Shown: piece after piece, positions 6,540 to 14,890 of the stretch | How the letters are laid out: every line of letters starts with the position of its first letter | Numbering within the stretch: position 1 is the first letter of the stretch | Made by a program: the position numbers and the translations under genes | Notes under the pieces: model-generated | Databases searched by the model: none | What the model was told of the DNA's origin: nothing | The model's input: only the letters and a program-made list of their open reading frames with translations | Origin: JBLNDG01 sp050261415 | GTDB lineage: Bacteria > Bacillota > Clostridia > Lutisporales > Lutisporaceae | Direction of reading: 5' to 3' | Length of the DNA: 25,479 bases | Assembly: GCA_050261415.1 (NCBI GenBank) | Contig: JBLNDG010000222.1 | Span: forward strand, 1 to 25,479

Positions 6540-8066
6540 ATGAACAGAGATATTTTTCGATTTGCCGGAATAAGAAAAAAAATAATCGTATATTACCTGA
6601 TCATGACGTTCATACTCGGCGCCACAAGCCTCTTTTCATATTATAACGCCAGGGTAATATTGAGCAAGATGAATACTATAATAGTTGACTATGTATATCT
6701 CAATGACATGAACAACAACGTCAACCTATTGATGACCGAGTTGGAGAAATACCTGACAACCAAATCTTCAGAGGATTTATTGAGCTACTATACTATTTAC
6801 AACAGCCTTCAGGAAAAGTCAATGAACATCCCCAGAAACGCGGCTTATGACAACGATTACCTTATGCTGAAGGATATAGGCTATATGATTGACAGCCTGC
6901 TTGCGGAGTCGGACAACGCAGTAAAGGCAAAAAGAGGAAGAATCAGCAGCGAGTATATTGCCCATTTCACAAGGTCTAATCAGATAAGCGAATATATAAA
7001 GCTGTATATCAACAACCTCCTGGAGAGCAAGCTCCAAAAGGGCTCGGATAAATATAATGCAATAACAAAGAACATGAATTATATAAGTTACTTAAACCTG
7101 TTTATAATAGCTGCGGCAGTACTGGTAAACATTTTCCTCGCAATTTTGTTCACCTATCGCCTGACGAAGCCGATAATTGAGCTTTCTCACTCGGCAGAAA
7201 GAGTATCGGAAGGAGACTTTGACGTAGACCTGGCAAACATTAAGGCGGAAGACGAGGTAAATGTTCTTGCAAATGCCTTCAGTAAAATGGTCGTCAGCAT
7301 AAAGAGCTACATAGATGAAATCAAAAGGCAGGCTGAAGTTGACAAGCTCCTCAAAGAACAGGAGATGCAAAACCTCAGGATGAAAAGCCTATTGAAGGAT
7401 GCGGAACTTAAATCCCTACAATCGCAGATAAATCCACACTTTTTGTTTAACACGCTTAACGCTGCATCCCAGCTTTCAATGATGGAAGGTGCAGATAAGG
7501 CCTCAGAGTTCATAGAAAGCATAGCAGAGCTTTTCAGGTATAACCTCAGGAAAATTGATGAGCCTGCAACCCTAATGGACGAAATCAGGTATGCAAGGAA
7601 CTATATGTTTATACTGAAAACAAGGTTTGGCAGCAAGATAGAGTACTATACTGATATTGACGAAAGCCTGCTGGATGTGAAAATCCCCTGTACGGTGATA
7701 CAGCCGATAATTGAAAATGCATTTATACATGGGCTGCAAAACCTTGAACGTGATGGAGAAATACATTTGGATGTGAAGCAGTGTGATAATAGAATACTCA
7801 TAGAGGTTGCAGACAATGGAAAAGGCATGGAGCAGGAACAGATTGAAGCCGTACTTAGCCTGAAAAGCATGGACAGCCTGCAGAAGAAGCATGTGTCCGG
7901 TATAGGGATTTGTAATGTAATCGAGAGGCTGCAATTGTTTTATAATACCTCCGAAGTAGAGGATGTAATTGAAATAAAAAGCAAACCGGGATACGGAACC
8001 AAAGTAACCTTGAAAATACCATATGAGGAGGACGTGGTTCAGGATGATGAAGCTTCTAATAGCTGA
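6540..8066 (+). CDS. YesM/LytS-type sensor histidine kinase with HAMP domain
   Basis: A 508-residue membrane kinase. Residues about 14-36 and 182-207 are membrane segments enclosing an extracellular region of about 145 residues. A HAMP domain follows (about 208-260), then a helical linker (about 260-290), the His_kinase domain with QINPHFLFNTLN (phosphorylated His300), and the ATPase with IIENAFIHG (N393), DNGKGM (425-430) and GIGICNV and GYGTKV loops. This architecture is the YesM group, which senses sugars with the help of binding proteins in several clostridia. The extracellular region shows no obvious sugar-binding fold of its own, so the flanking anchored binding proteins are the likely ligand detectors. 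Its 3' end overlaps the regulator gene by 23 bases. Confidence 0.93.
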   Translation: MNRDIFRFAGIRKKIIVYYLIMTFILGATSLFSYYNARVILSKMNTIIVDYVYLNDMNNNVNLLMTELEKYLTTKSSEDLLSYYTIYNSLQEKSMNIPRNAAYDNDYLMLKDIGYMIDSLLAESDNAVKAKRGRISSEYIAHFTRSNQISEYIKLYINNLLESKLQKGSDKYNAITKNMNYISYLNLFIIAAAVLVNIFLAILFTYRLTKPIIELSHSAERVSEGDFDVDLANIKAEDEVNVLANAFSKMVVSIKSYIDEIKRQAEVDKLLKEQEMQNLRMKSLLKDAELKSLQSQINPHFLFNTLNAASQLSMMEGADKASEFIESIAELFRYNLRKIDEPATLMDEIRYARNYMFILKTRFGSKIEYYTDIDESLLDVKIPCTVIQPIIENAFIHGLQNLERDGEIHLDVKQCDNRILIEVADNGKGMEQEQIEAVLSLKSMDSLQKKHVSGIGICNVIERLQLFYNTSEVEDVIEIKSKPGYGTKVTLKIPYEEDVVQDDEASNS

Positions 8067-9666
8067 TGATGAATACCTTGTTACTGACTCAATAAAATAT
8101 ATTGCAGAGAAATATGTCAGGAGTGTTGAAGTGGTCGGCACAGCAAGCACGGGCAGGGAAGCAATAGAGAAAGCAATGGAATTGAAGCCTGATATTGTGT
8201 TTATGGACATCCACATGCCGGGCATAGACGGTATAGAGGCAATAAGACGAATAAAAGCGACAAACAGCGATATTGTTTTTGTTATCATCACTGCCTACGA
8301 ATACTTCAACTATGCAAAAGATGCGGTCACACTAGGGGTGCATGAGTATATCCTGAAGCCGTTAAACCGGAATAAGGTAGTCGATACTATAAATGAAATA
8401 TGTGCACTTATAACTGCCAGAAGAGAAGCTGTACAAAGAGAAATTCTTCTTAAGGAAAAGATGAATAAGGTTATCCCGCATCTGGAAGGGCAGTTTATAT
8501 ATTCCCAGCTTTTTGACGGCAAGGTAGTGAAGGATATTGGGTTTTATGAGGAAATATTCAGCATGAACATCAGAAATGGATATGTAATGATGGCTATTGT
8601 AGATGATGCTGCAGAAGGTCAGGGAAAAGAGGAAAGCATTAAGACCAGCCTTGCAAAACAGAAATTTTACGATATATTCAGCATGGAACTTAAGAATATT
8701 TCCCAGTGCCTGATAGGCCCCCCCTTGCTTGACAGGGTTGCTGCCTTTGTCCCTGTTGCAAAGCATACAGACAATTATGAAGTAAGAAATATGTCAATAG
8801 GGATAGCTTCAAAGCTTGCAGAAAGGATAAACAGGGACCTTGGCATAGGTTACAGGATAGGAATTGGAAGATGTTACGGCATAGAAAACTTCTCCAGATC
8901 CTGCAATGAAGCCTATATGGCCGCTTCAGTCTCGGAAAGCGGCTCGGTAACTCACTTCGAGGACATAATAGCTTCAGACAGGAGGATGGATACATATCCG
9001 ACAAATCAGGAGAAAATATTGATAGACAGGCTTCTAAGCGGGGATGAGGATGGTGCCTTGGGAGCTTTTGAAGGAATTTACTTATGGCTGACAATGAGCT
9101 ATAAGGAGGATTTGGACCGGATAAAATCAAAGCTTATAGAATTGATATATATAATCAAAAGAGCTGTTCCTTACAGCATTGAGGAAGACAGCTTCAAAGA
9201 CCAGCGTTTCCTGAATGGTGTGCTGAAAGTCCAAAATTCCGGGGAGCTCAAGTTAAGATGTGTAGATTACCTGAAATTCATAATTTCAGGTATGGAGGAA
9301 TCAAGACAAAAGGAATTGAACGGGCTTGTTTCGAAAGTAAAAAAATATGTAGGAGAAAACTATAATAAGGATATTGGAATGGATGATGTAGCCAAGGAAA
9401 CAAACTTGAGCTACCACTACTTCAGCAAGTTTTTCAAGGAATCAACAGGGAAGAGCTTTGTTGAATATCTTACTGAGCTGAGGGTGGAAAAGTCAAAGGA
9501 ATTTCTGGGGAGTACAAATTACAGCATCAAGGAAATCTGCTACAAGATAGGGTACAGTGATCCGAATTATTACTGCAAAATATTCAAGAAAGTGACTGGA
9601 ATGACACCGACAGAGTACAGGGTAAATTTAGTACCTCAAGAGGTGATGAACAGTGAAGCAAGGTGA
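8044..9666 (+). CDS. YesN-type response regulator, receiver plus AraC-family DNA-binding domain
   Basis: About 540 residues. The receiver domain is complete: acidic DD at residues 8-9, phosphoacceptor Asp55 in FMDIHMPGIDG, Thr83 and Lys105 in YILKPLN. A long middle region of about 300 residues precedes a C-terminal pair of AraC-type helix-turn-helix motifs (about residues 440-535: DDVAKETNLSYHYFSKFFKESTG and IKEICYKIGYSDPNYYCKIFKKVTGMTPTEYR). The start ATG at 8044 has GAGGAGGA 11 bases upstream inside the kinase gene. It would be phosphorylated by the preceding kinase and regulate sugar genes, possibly including this operon. It overlaps the next gene by 14 bases. Confidence 0.93.
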   Translation: MMKLLIADDEYLVTDSIKYIAEKYVRSVEVVGTASTGREAIEKAMELKPDIVFMDIHMPGIDGIEAIRRIKATNSDIVFVIITAYEYFNYAKDAVTLGVHEYILKPLNRNKVVDTINEICALITARREAVQREILLKEKMNKVIPHLEGQFIYSQLFDGKVVKDIGFYEEIFSMNIRNGYVMMAIVDDAAEGQGKEESIKTSLAKQKFYDIFSMELKNISQCLIGPPLLDRVAAFVPVAKHTDNYEVRNMSIGIASKLAERINRDLGIGYRIGIGRCYGIENFSRSCNEAYMAASVSESGSVTHFEDIIASDRRMDTYPTNQEKILIDRLLSGDEDGALGAFEGIYLWLTMSYKEDLDRIKSKLIELIYIIKRAVPYSIEEDSFKDQRFLNGVLKVQNSGELKLRCVDYLKFIISGMEESRQKELNGLVSKVKKYVGENYNKDIGMDDVAKETNLSYHYFSKFFKESTGKSFVEYLTELRVEKSKEFLGSTNYSIKEICYKIGYSDPNYYCKIFKKVTGMTPTEYRVNLVPQEVMNSEAR

Positions 9667-10726
9667 GCGAATAAAAAAAGGAATAATGGCCATGCTTCTT
9701 ATCGTGCTTATAATACTTTGCTATTTCATACTTGAGAGCCTGGAAATCTTGAATTTAAACAGAAATGCCAGCCAGAACGCCTTTGAATCAAAAGAAGATA
9801 AGCTCCTTATCGGGTTTTCTCTTGGCACATTAAAGGAAGAACGATGGATAAAAGACAGGGATATTCTGATTGCCAAAGTGAAGGAGTTGGGGGCGGATAT
9901 CATTGTCCAGAACGCGAACAATGATGATCAGGACCAGCTGAAGCAGGTGAAATATCTTCTGGGGCAGGGCATTGATGTGCTTGTTATTGTTCCGAACGAT
10001 CTTGAGAAAGCGGCTTATGCCGTGGAACTGGCAAAAAGGCAGGGGGTAAAGGTAATCTCATATGACAGGCTTGTTATGAAGGCCAATGTTGATTTGTATA
10101 TTTCCTTTGACAACGAAAAGGTTGGGGAGCTTATGGCTAAGCAGATAGCACACAACATCCAGCAGGGGAATATACTGATTATCAACGGTGCAAAAAGCGA
10201 TTATAATACAAAGATGATCAAGCAGGGTTATGACAGGATACTGAGCGATAGAATAAAGAACGGTGAAATAAACATACTTGCGGAGGAATGGGCTCCAAAC
10301 TGGATGAAGGAATATGCTTTTTCGATTACTGATAAAATGCTCCAGAGCAAGAAGCACATAGATGGAATAATTGCAGGCAATGACAGCTTGGCGGAAGGTG
10401 CTATTGAAGCGCTTTCGGAACACAGACTTGCTGGAAAAGTGTTTGTGGCGGGGCAGGATGCAGATCTGGCTGCATGCCAGAGAATAGTAGAGGGAACTCA
10501 GCTAATGACGGTTTATAAACCGATTGACAAAATAACCGAGGAGACTGCAAAGCTTGCAATAAAGCTTGCCAAGGGAGAAAGTCTGAACATACGGAAAACA
10601 ATATACGACGGGAAATATGATATTCCGTTCTATCAGCTGGAACCGGTGGCTGTTGACAAGTCAAGCATGGATTCTACAATTATAAAGGATGGCTTCCACA
10701 TGAAGGAAGAGGTTTACCGAAACTAA
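9653..10726 (+). CDS. Membrane-anchored D-xylose-binding-type protein (XylF/XylFII-like)
   Basis: A 357-residue protein starting at a GTG that overlaps the regulator gene by 14 bases, with AGAGGTG upstream. One hydrophobic segment (about residues 10-29) lacks a lipobox, so it is a membrane anchor. The outer domain matches the pattern of bacterial XylF along its length: KEERWIKDRDILIAKVKELGA, VQNANNDDQDQLKQ, DVLVIVPND, ISYDRLV, LYISFDNEKVGELMAK, GNDSLAEGAIEAL, VFVAGQDADLAACQRI, MTVYKPI and a C-terminal IIKDGFHMKE. Membrane-anchored XylFII of Clostridium beijerinckii senses xylose through LytS and YesN, and this arrangement closely resembles it. No xylGH transporter genes are present. Xylose is the best guess for ligand, with other sugars possible. 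Confidence 0.88.
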   Translation: MKQGERIKKGIMAMLLIVLIILCYFILESLEILNLNRNASQNAFESKEDKLLIGFSLGTLKEERWIKDRDILIAKVKELGADIIVQNANNDDQDQLKQVKYLLGQGIDVLVIVPNDLEKAAYAVELAKRQGVKVISYDRLVMKANVDLYISFDNEKVGELMAKQIAHNIQQGNILIINGAKSDYNTKMIKQGYDRILSDRIKNGEINILAEEWAPNWMKEYAFSITDKMLQSKKHIDGIIAGNDSLAEGAIEALSEHRLAGKVFVAGQDADLAACQRIVEGTQLMTVYKPIDKITEETAKLAIKLAKGESLNIRKTIYDGKYDIPFYQLEPVAVDKSSMDSTIIKDGFHMKEEVYRN

Positions 10727-10743
10727 GCTCCGGGAGGTCTAAA

Positions 10744-12198
10744 ATGGACAAGATGAAGATACTTTTTGCTGCTTCCGAAGCGGTCCCTTTTGCTAAGACG
10801 GGGGGACTTGCCGATGTTGCAGGCACACTGCCTGCAGAGCTTGTAAAGCTTGGCGCTGATGTGAGGCTGGTGATGCCCAAGTATAAATCCATACCGGAAA
10901 AATACGTCAATATGATGGAATATGCAGGATATATATATGTTGATGTCGGCTGGAGGCATCAGTTCTGCGCGGTAATGAGACTTGTACATGAGGGCATGAT
11001 TGTTTATTTTATAGATAATGAATACTATTTCAACAGGGACGGGTTGTATGGGCACCATGACGAAGCTGAACAGTTTGCTTTTTTCAGCAAAGCCATTCTG
11101 GGGATGCTTCCAATGGTAGGCTTCAAGCCTGACATCATACATTGCAACGACTGGCAGACGGGGGTCGTAAGCGTGCTGCGTGAAGCCCATTATAGCCGGA
11201 ATGATTTTTATAAGGAAATTAAGACTGTATTTACGATACACAATCTTAAATATCAGGGGGTATTCCCAAAGGTGATTCTGGGGGATTTGCTGGGATTGGG
11301 CTGGGAGTATTTCCATATTGACGGACTGGAGTTTTATGATTGTGTAAATTATATGAAGGCAGGAATAGCGTATTCGGATGCTATTACCACTGTCAGCACG
11401 ACTTATGCAGAGGAGATAAAAAGCGATTTCTTCGGTGAGAAGCTGAACGGACTGATAAATAAGCGGGCTGACAGGCTGCAAGGAATCGTAAACGGCATAG
11501 ATTACGAGAAAAATGACCCGATGACCGATAAAAGGATTTTTGCCAACTACAGTGCTGAGGCTCTCGATGGGAAATATACCAACAAAAAAAAGCTTCAGGA
11601 AGCTCTTGGCCTCCCTCAGAGGGAGGATGTACCCGTAATAAGCATGGTGTCCAGGCTTGTAGACCAGAAGGGCTTTGACCTCATTGCCCACGTACTCCAC
11701 GAATTGCTGCAAATGGACATACAGCTTGTGATACTGGGAACCGGAGAGCAGGTTTATGAAGATATGTTCCGGAATGCTGCCGCAGAGTATCCTGAAAAGG
11801 TTTCTGCAAATATAAAATATGATGGGATCTTGGCACAGAGGATATATGCCGGCTCTGACATGTTCCTGATGCCTTCCCTTTATGAACCATGCGGATTAAG
11901 CCAGCTTTTCAGCATAAGGTACGGGACTGTGCCCATAGTAAGGGAGACCGGAGGATTGAATGATACAATAAAACCGTACAACGAGTATACAGGCGAAGGA
12001 ACCGGCTTTACTTTTGCCAACTATAATGCTCATGATATGCTGTTCACCGTTAAGCGCGCAGTAAGCTTCTACAGGGAAAAGGATAAATGGGAAAAAATCG
12101 TGAAAGAGGGCATGAAGCAGAATTTCTCATGGAGAAAATCGGCAGAGGAATATTTGAATTTGTATAAGAGGCTTCTGGCTATCACAATAGCTGAATAA
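10744..12198 (+). CDS. glgA: Glycogen synthase, ADP-glucose type (GT5)
   Basis: A 484-residue GT5 glycogen synthase that extends alpha-1,4-glucan chains from ADP-glucose in the cytoplasm. Family length fits. The N-terminal FAKTGGLADVAGTLP holds the ADP-glucose-binding Lys (Lys18) and glycine loop. Further motifs are IIHCNDWQTGVV, FTIHNLKYQGVF, GIVNGIDY, VSRLVDQKGFDL and the catalytic EPCGLSQL around residues 381-387. A GGGAGGT ribosome site precedes the ATG, 17 bases after the xylose-binding-type gene, so it is probably the last gene of the sensor operon. No glgB, glgC or glgP is adjacent. Confidence 0.95.
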   Translation: MDKMKILFAASEAVPFAKTGGLADVAGTLPAELVKLGADVRLVMPKYKSIPEKYVNMMEYAGYIYVDVGWRHQFCAVMRLVHEGMIVYFIDNEYYFNRDGLYGHHDEAEQFAFFSKAILGMLPMVGFKPDIIHCNDWQTGVVSVLREAHYSRNDFYKEIKTVFTIHNLKYQGVFPKVILGDLLGLGWEYFHIDGLEFYDCVNYMKAGIAYSDAITTVSTTYAEEIKSDFFGEKLNGLINKRADRLQGIVNGIDYEKNDPMTDKRIFANYSAEALDGKYTNKKKLQEALGLPQREDVPVISMVSRLVDQKGFDLIAHVLHELLQMDIQLVILGTGEQVYEDMFRNAAAEYPEKVSANIKYDGILAQRIYAGSDMFLMPSLYEPCGLSQLFSIRYGTVPIVRETGGLNDTIKPYNEYTGEGTGFTFANYNAHDMLFTVKRAVSFYREKDKWEKIVKEGMKQNFSWRKSAEEYLNLYKRLLAITIAE

Positions 12199-12230
12199 AG
12201 AATGGGCTTGCGGTATGCAAGCCCATTCTT
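12198..12230. terminator. Terminator hairpin shared by convergent glgA and trpB2
   Basis: A perfect 14-bp stem (12198-12211 with 12217-12230) with a 5-base loop sits between the two convergent genes, which are only 39 bases apart. Short T-tracts occur on both strands, so it can serve both directions. Confidence 0.7.
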
Positions 12231-12237
12231 AGTTGGG

Positions 12238-13614
12238 TTAAAGAGCCGGGATTTTTGGCAGAGCATCAAAACCCTTTTGAAGCTCTTCATCAGTAGGGAT
12301 ATAATCAGACATTTTCCCGGAATGATATTGGATATATGCCTGCATATCAAAGAAGCCTGTACCGGTAAGCCCAAACAGTATTGTCTTGGCTTCTCCCGTT
12401 TCCCTGCACTTTACAGCTTCGTCGATGGCAGCACGGATTGCATGGGAGGACTCCGGTGCGGGAAGTATTGTTTCGTATTTTGCAAAGAAGGTGGCTGCGT
12501 CAAATACACTTGTTTGTTCAACAGCACGGGCCTCATTTATATAACCGTCATGATAGAGCTTTGACAGCATAGGACTCATACCATGATAGCGCAAACCTCC
12601 GGCGTGGTTAGGCGAAGGAACAAATTCACAGCCTAAGGTATACATCTTTGCAAGAGGAGTAACTTTTCCCATGTCACAGAAATCGTAAGCATATTTCCCT
12701 CTGCTGAGAGAGGGGCAGGAAGCAGGTTCTACTGCAATAAAGCAGGGGCCAGCCTTTCCTGTCAACTTATCCTGCATAAAGGGTGCTATAAGGCCGCCGA
12801 GGTTGGAACCTCCTCCGGCACAACCAATTATTACGTCAGGGTATTCATCAATTTTCTCCATGGCCAGTTTTGCTTCCAGGCCGATAATGGATTGATGAAG
12901 AAGAACCTGGTTCAGAACGGAACCCAGGACATACCGGCAGCCTTCTGTCTTGACTGAATGCTCAATAGCCTCAGAGATAGCGCATCCAAGACTTCCGCCT
13001 GTATTTGGAGTTCTGGCAAGGATAGAACGCCCAACCTCTGTTGTATTTGAAGGACTTGGAATGACCTTTGCGCCGAAGGTCTCCATGATTGCTTTGCGGT
13101 AAGGCTTTTGTTCCGAAGAAACCTTAACCATAAAAACTGTCAAGGGCATATCAAAATATGCACATGCCTCAGATAATGCCGTGCCCCACTGGCCGGCACC
13201 GGTTTCTGTAGTAAGAGAAGTAATTCCTTGCTTTTTTGCATAATAAACCTGTGCTACTGCAGAATTAAGCTTGTGACTGCCCGAGGTATTGTTGCCTTCG
13301 AACTTATAATAGATTTTCGCAGGAGTACCAAGCGCCTTCTCAAGATTATAAGCCCGGCACAGAGGAGATGGACGATAAATCTTATAGAATTCCAGAACTT
13401 CTTCAGGAATATCAATATATCTGGTTTCACTGTCCATTTCCTGTTTTGCAAGTTCTTCGCAAAATACGGGATACAAATCTTCAAGCTTGGCGGGTTTCAT
13501 TGTGCCGGGGTTTATATACGGGTCATGATTTTCTTTCATGTCAGCTCTCAGGTTATACCATTGACGAGGCATCTCCTTTTCTGATAAATAAATTCTGTGA
13601 GGTACTTTAGTCAT
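12238..13614 (-). CDS. trpB: Tryptophan synthase beta chain, TrpB2 type
   Basis: A 458-residue pyridoxal-phosphate enzyme that joins indole and serine into tryptophan. Its length and the N-terminal extension mark it as the TrpB2 subfamily. GNNTSGSHKLNSA holds the PLP lysine (Lys115), ETGAGQWG the substrate loop and GCAGGGSNLGG the phosphate-binding loop. The ATG at 13614 was chosen because AAAGGAG lies nine bases upstream; an in-frame ATG at 13623 is too close to that site. There is no trpA beside it, and TrpB2 enzymes are thought to salvage free indole without TrpA. Its leader is a tryptophan-type T-box, so it should be expressed when charged tRNA-Trp is scarce. Confidence 0.93.
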   Translation of the reverse strand: MTKVPHRIYLSEKEMPRQWYNLRADMKENHDPYINPGTMKPAKLEDLYPVFCEELAKQEMDSETRYIDIPEEVLEFYKIYRPSPLCRAYNLEKALGTPAKIYYKFEGNNTSGSHKLNSAVAQVYYAKKQGITSLTTETGAGQWGTALSEACAYFDMPLTVFMVKVSSEQKPYRKAIMETFGAKVIPSPSNTTEVGRSILARTPNTGGSLGCAISEAIEHSVKTEGCRYVLGSVLNQVLLHQSIIGLEAKLAMEKIDEYPDVIIGCAGGGSNLGGLIAPFMQDKLTGKAGPCFIAVEPASCPSLSRGKYAYDFCDMGKVTPLAKMYTLGCEFVPSPNHAGGLRYHGMSPMLSKLYHDGYINEARAVEQTSVFDAATFFAKYETILPAPESSHAIRAAIDEAVKCRETGEAKTILFGLTGTGFFDMQAYIQYHSGKMSDYIPTDEELQKGFDALPKIPAL

Positions 13615-13650
13615 TTTATACAACTCCTTTCATTTATAAAAAAATAATAT

Positions 13651-13688
13651 AAAAAGGCCCTTGCCCCTAATAAAAGGGACAAGAGCCT
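13651..13688 (-). terminator. T-box attenuator terminator
   Basis: On the minus strand AGGCTCTTGTCCC pairs with GGGGCAAGGGCCT over a 6- to 7-base loop (including wobble pairs), followed by TTTTTAT. This is the OFF structure of the trpB2 T-box. Confidence 0.85.
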
Positions 13689-13905
13689 ATACCCCTGCGG
13701 TACCACCCGAATTGGTAAATAATTACCCACTTATTCCACATACATATTATATGCGCTCCCTTTATAACGGACGGAGTTCCCGTCAGCAACTACTCGGAAG
13801 AATCCTTTCGGGCTGCCTTCATAAGTCCATTCAGCTAAGCGCCTGTTATCGCATCACACCACACGCGACTCTCTGGAAACATTAAGCTTAGATTACTATT
13901 CTTAT
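13651..13905 (-). promoter_or_regulatory. T-box leader of trpB2 with tryptophan (UGG) specifier
   Basis: On the minus strand the conserved T-box GGGTGGTACCGC lies at 13697-13708. Upstream, stem I is closed by ATAAG/CTTAT (ATAAG at 13901-13905) and an inner CTAAGC/GCTTAG pair. The loop between them has AGTA on the 5' side and GAA-TGG-A on the 3' side, which makes TGG (13827-13829) the specifier codon for tRNA-Trp. AGAGAG and GGTGTGA follow the usual distal-loop pattern. The terminator at 13651-13688 shares its CCC with the antiterminator pairing partner, as expected for the switch. An uncharged tRNA-Trp should prevent termination. Confidence 0.92.
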
Positions 13906-13913
13906 TCATCAGT

Positions 13914-14516
13914 TTAGCTATTACTAGATATAATAGTTCCAAATGTGCAATTTGTCAATAGCCTGAACTCTTTAAATTTTTCTTTTTTAGCTCCGCAAAC
14001 AGGACATATTTCAGGGGCATCGCCAAACCCGGTATAGCCGCATATTGGGCAGACAAATATTGCGCCTGCGTCTATGTCTTTACCTTGTCTTGCCTTATCC
14101 TGGGCTTCCTGAAAAAGCTTTGCGCGCACCTTTTCAGCTTACAGAGCATAATGGAAAGATCTTTGTGCTTCTTTTTCCTCTTGAAACTTAGCGGTTTCGA
14201 GATAAACAGGGTACATCTGCTTTACCTCATGCCGTTCTCCGTTTATTGCCCCCTGAAGATTATCAATGGTTTTTTGAACTCCGAAAACTGCCCCTGCGGG
14301 AACAGTAAAATCTCCTATTTGTTTTCCCAATACCTTGAAGTGATTGCCGGCATGGACTCTTTCGGCGTAGGCAATTCCACCGAATAATCTGGCAATATTG
14401 GGGAAGCCTTCATTTTCCGATATATCCCCCCATATTAGATAGCGCATGTGCGCCATGCTTTCCCCGCCGTAAGCAGAGCGGAGAAAGTCTGCTGTCATTG
14501 CGTTACTGACTGTCAA
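13914..14516 (-). pseudogene. Rubrerythrin gene interrupted by an in-frame stop
   Basis: Rubrerythrins are diiron/rubredoxin peroxide reductases of anaerobes. The first part (14516 to 14139, TTG start behind AGGAGG) is the four-helix diiron domain with YGGESMAHMRYL, AYAERVHAGNHF and GERHEVKQ. A TAA at 14139-14141 stops it at HYAL. In the same frame the next codons read AEKVRAKLFQEA and continue into a rubredoxin domain with CPIC and CPVC cysteine pairs ending KFKEF. A single G-to-T change of an expected GAA would make the stop. The family also normally has His where this reads Arg (EKVR), a lost iron ligand. The open frame runs 16 residues past KFKEF. Two defects suggest decay; a sequencing error or separate translation from the GTG at 14129 remain possible. 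Confidence 0.75.
13930..13958 (-). promoter_or_regulatory. Sigma-A promoter of the T-box/trpB2 transcript
   Basis: Minus strand: perfect TTGACA (13953-13958), 17-base spacer, TATTAT (13930-13935). It lies within the last codons of the open frame of the broken rubrerythrin gene and leads directly into the T-box. Confidence 0.8.
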
Positions 14517-14535
14517 ATAAAAAACCTCCTTATTT

Positions 14536-14886
14536 TCATTTTATATTTATAACTACAACCCCGGCAATAATAAGTGCTGTGCCAAAGAGTTTTGTTATTC
14601 TCAGGGGCTCATTGAGAAATAGAAAAGCTAAAATCATCGTAATTATATAACCCAGGCTGACCATGGGATAGGCGACGCTTAATTCCATCCTTTTCAGGAC
14701 GAATATCCATATGACCAAGCTTGAAAAAAAGCAGAAGAGACTGAGAACTATGTTGAGATTAAAAATCAAAGACATGATTATAGCAGTGATACCTTGGCCT
14801 GTTTTTAATTGGTTTGCTCCCAGCTTAAGCCCGAATTGACCTGCAGAGCCAAGTATAATAGATATAATTGCCATAATATAAACCAT
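14536..14886 (-). CDS. Small EamA/SMR-type membrane protein, possible lipid-linked sugar flippase
   Basis: A 116-residue protein with four hydrophobic segments (about residues 2-17, 34-54, 58-64 with 68-88, and 94-113) and the EamA/SMR-like motifs LKLGAN and ELSVAYPMVSLGYIITMILAFLFLNEPL. Its length and motifs fit the small DMT proteins, which include SMR drug exporters and the ArnE/ArnF flippase subunits. It begins four bases after the stop of the GT2 gene and belongs to the same minus-strand run. That setting favours transfer of a polyprenyl-phosphate sugar across the membrane over drug export, but this is inference. The rubrerythrin remnant lies 20 bases downstream. Confidence 0.75.
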   Translation of the reverse strand: MVYIMAIISIILGSAGQFGLKLGANQLKTGQGITAIIMSLIFNLNIVLSLFCFFSSLVIWIFVLKRMELSVAYPMVSLGYIITMILAFLFLNEPLRITKLFGTALIIAGVVVINIK

Positions 14887-14890
14887 TACT

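Noticed and set aside
7572..8291. Open frame of 239 codons on the minus strand
   Set aside because: It is antisense to the histidine kinase and response regulator genes and has low-complexity, non-family sequence.
5521..10726. A complete ABC sugar transporter
   Set aside because: No permease or ATPase gene occurs in the region, and both binding proteins have membrane anchors and flank signalling genes.
10723..11712. Long open frame of 329 codons on the minus strand
   Set aside because: It lies opposite glgA, has no ribosome site or recognisable domain, and the plus-strand gene has all the family motifs.
14127..14141. Frameshift in the rubrerythrin gene
   Set aside because: The codons on both sides of the TAA are in the same frame, so the defect is a nonsense change and not an insertion or deletion.
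14536..14886. Quaternary-ammonium drug exporter of the SMR family
   Set aside because: The length fits, but the gene sits immediately after a GT2 gene and reads more like the EamA/ArnE-type subgroup; drug export is kept only as an alternative.
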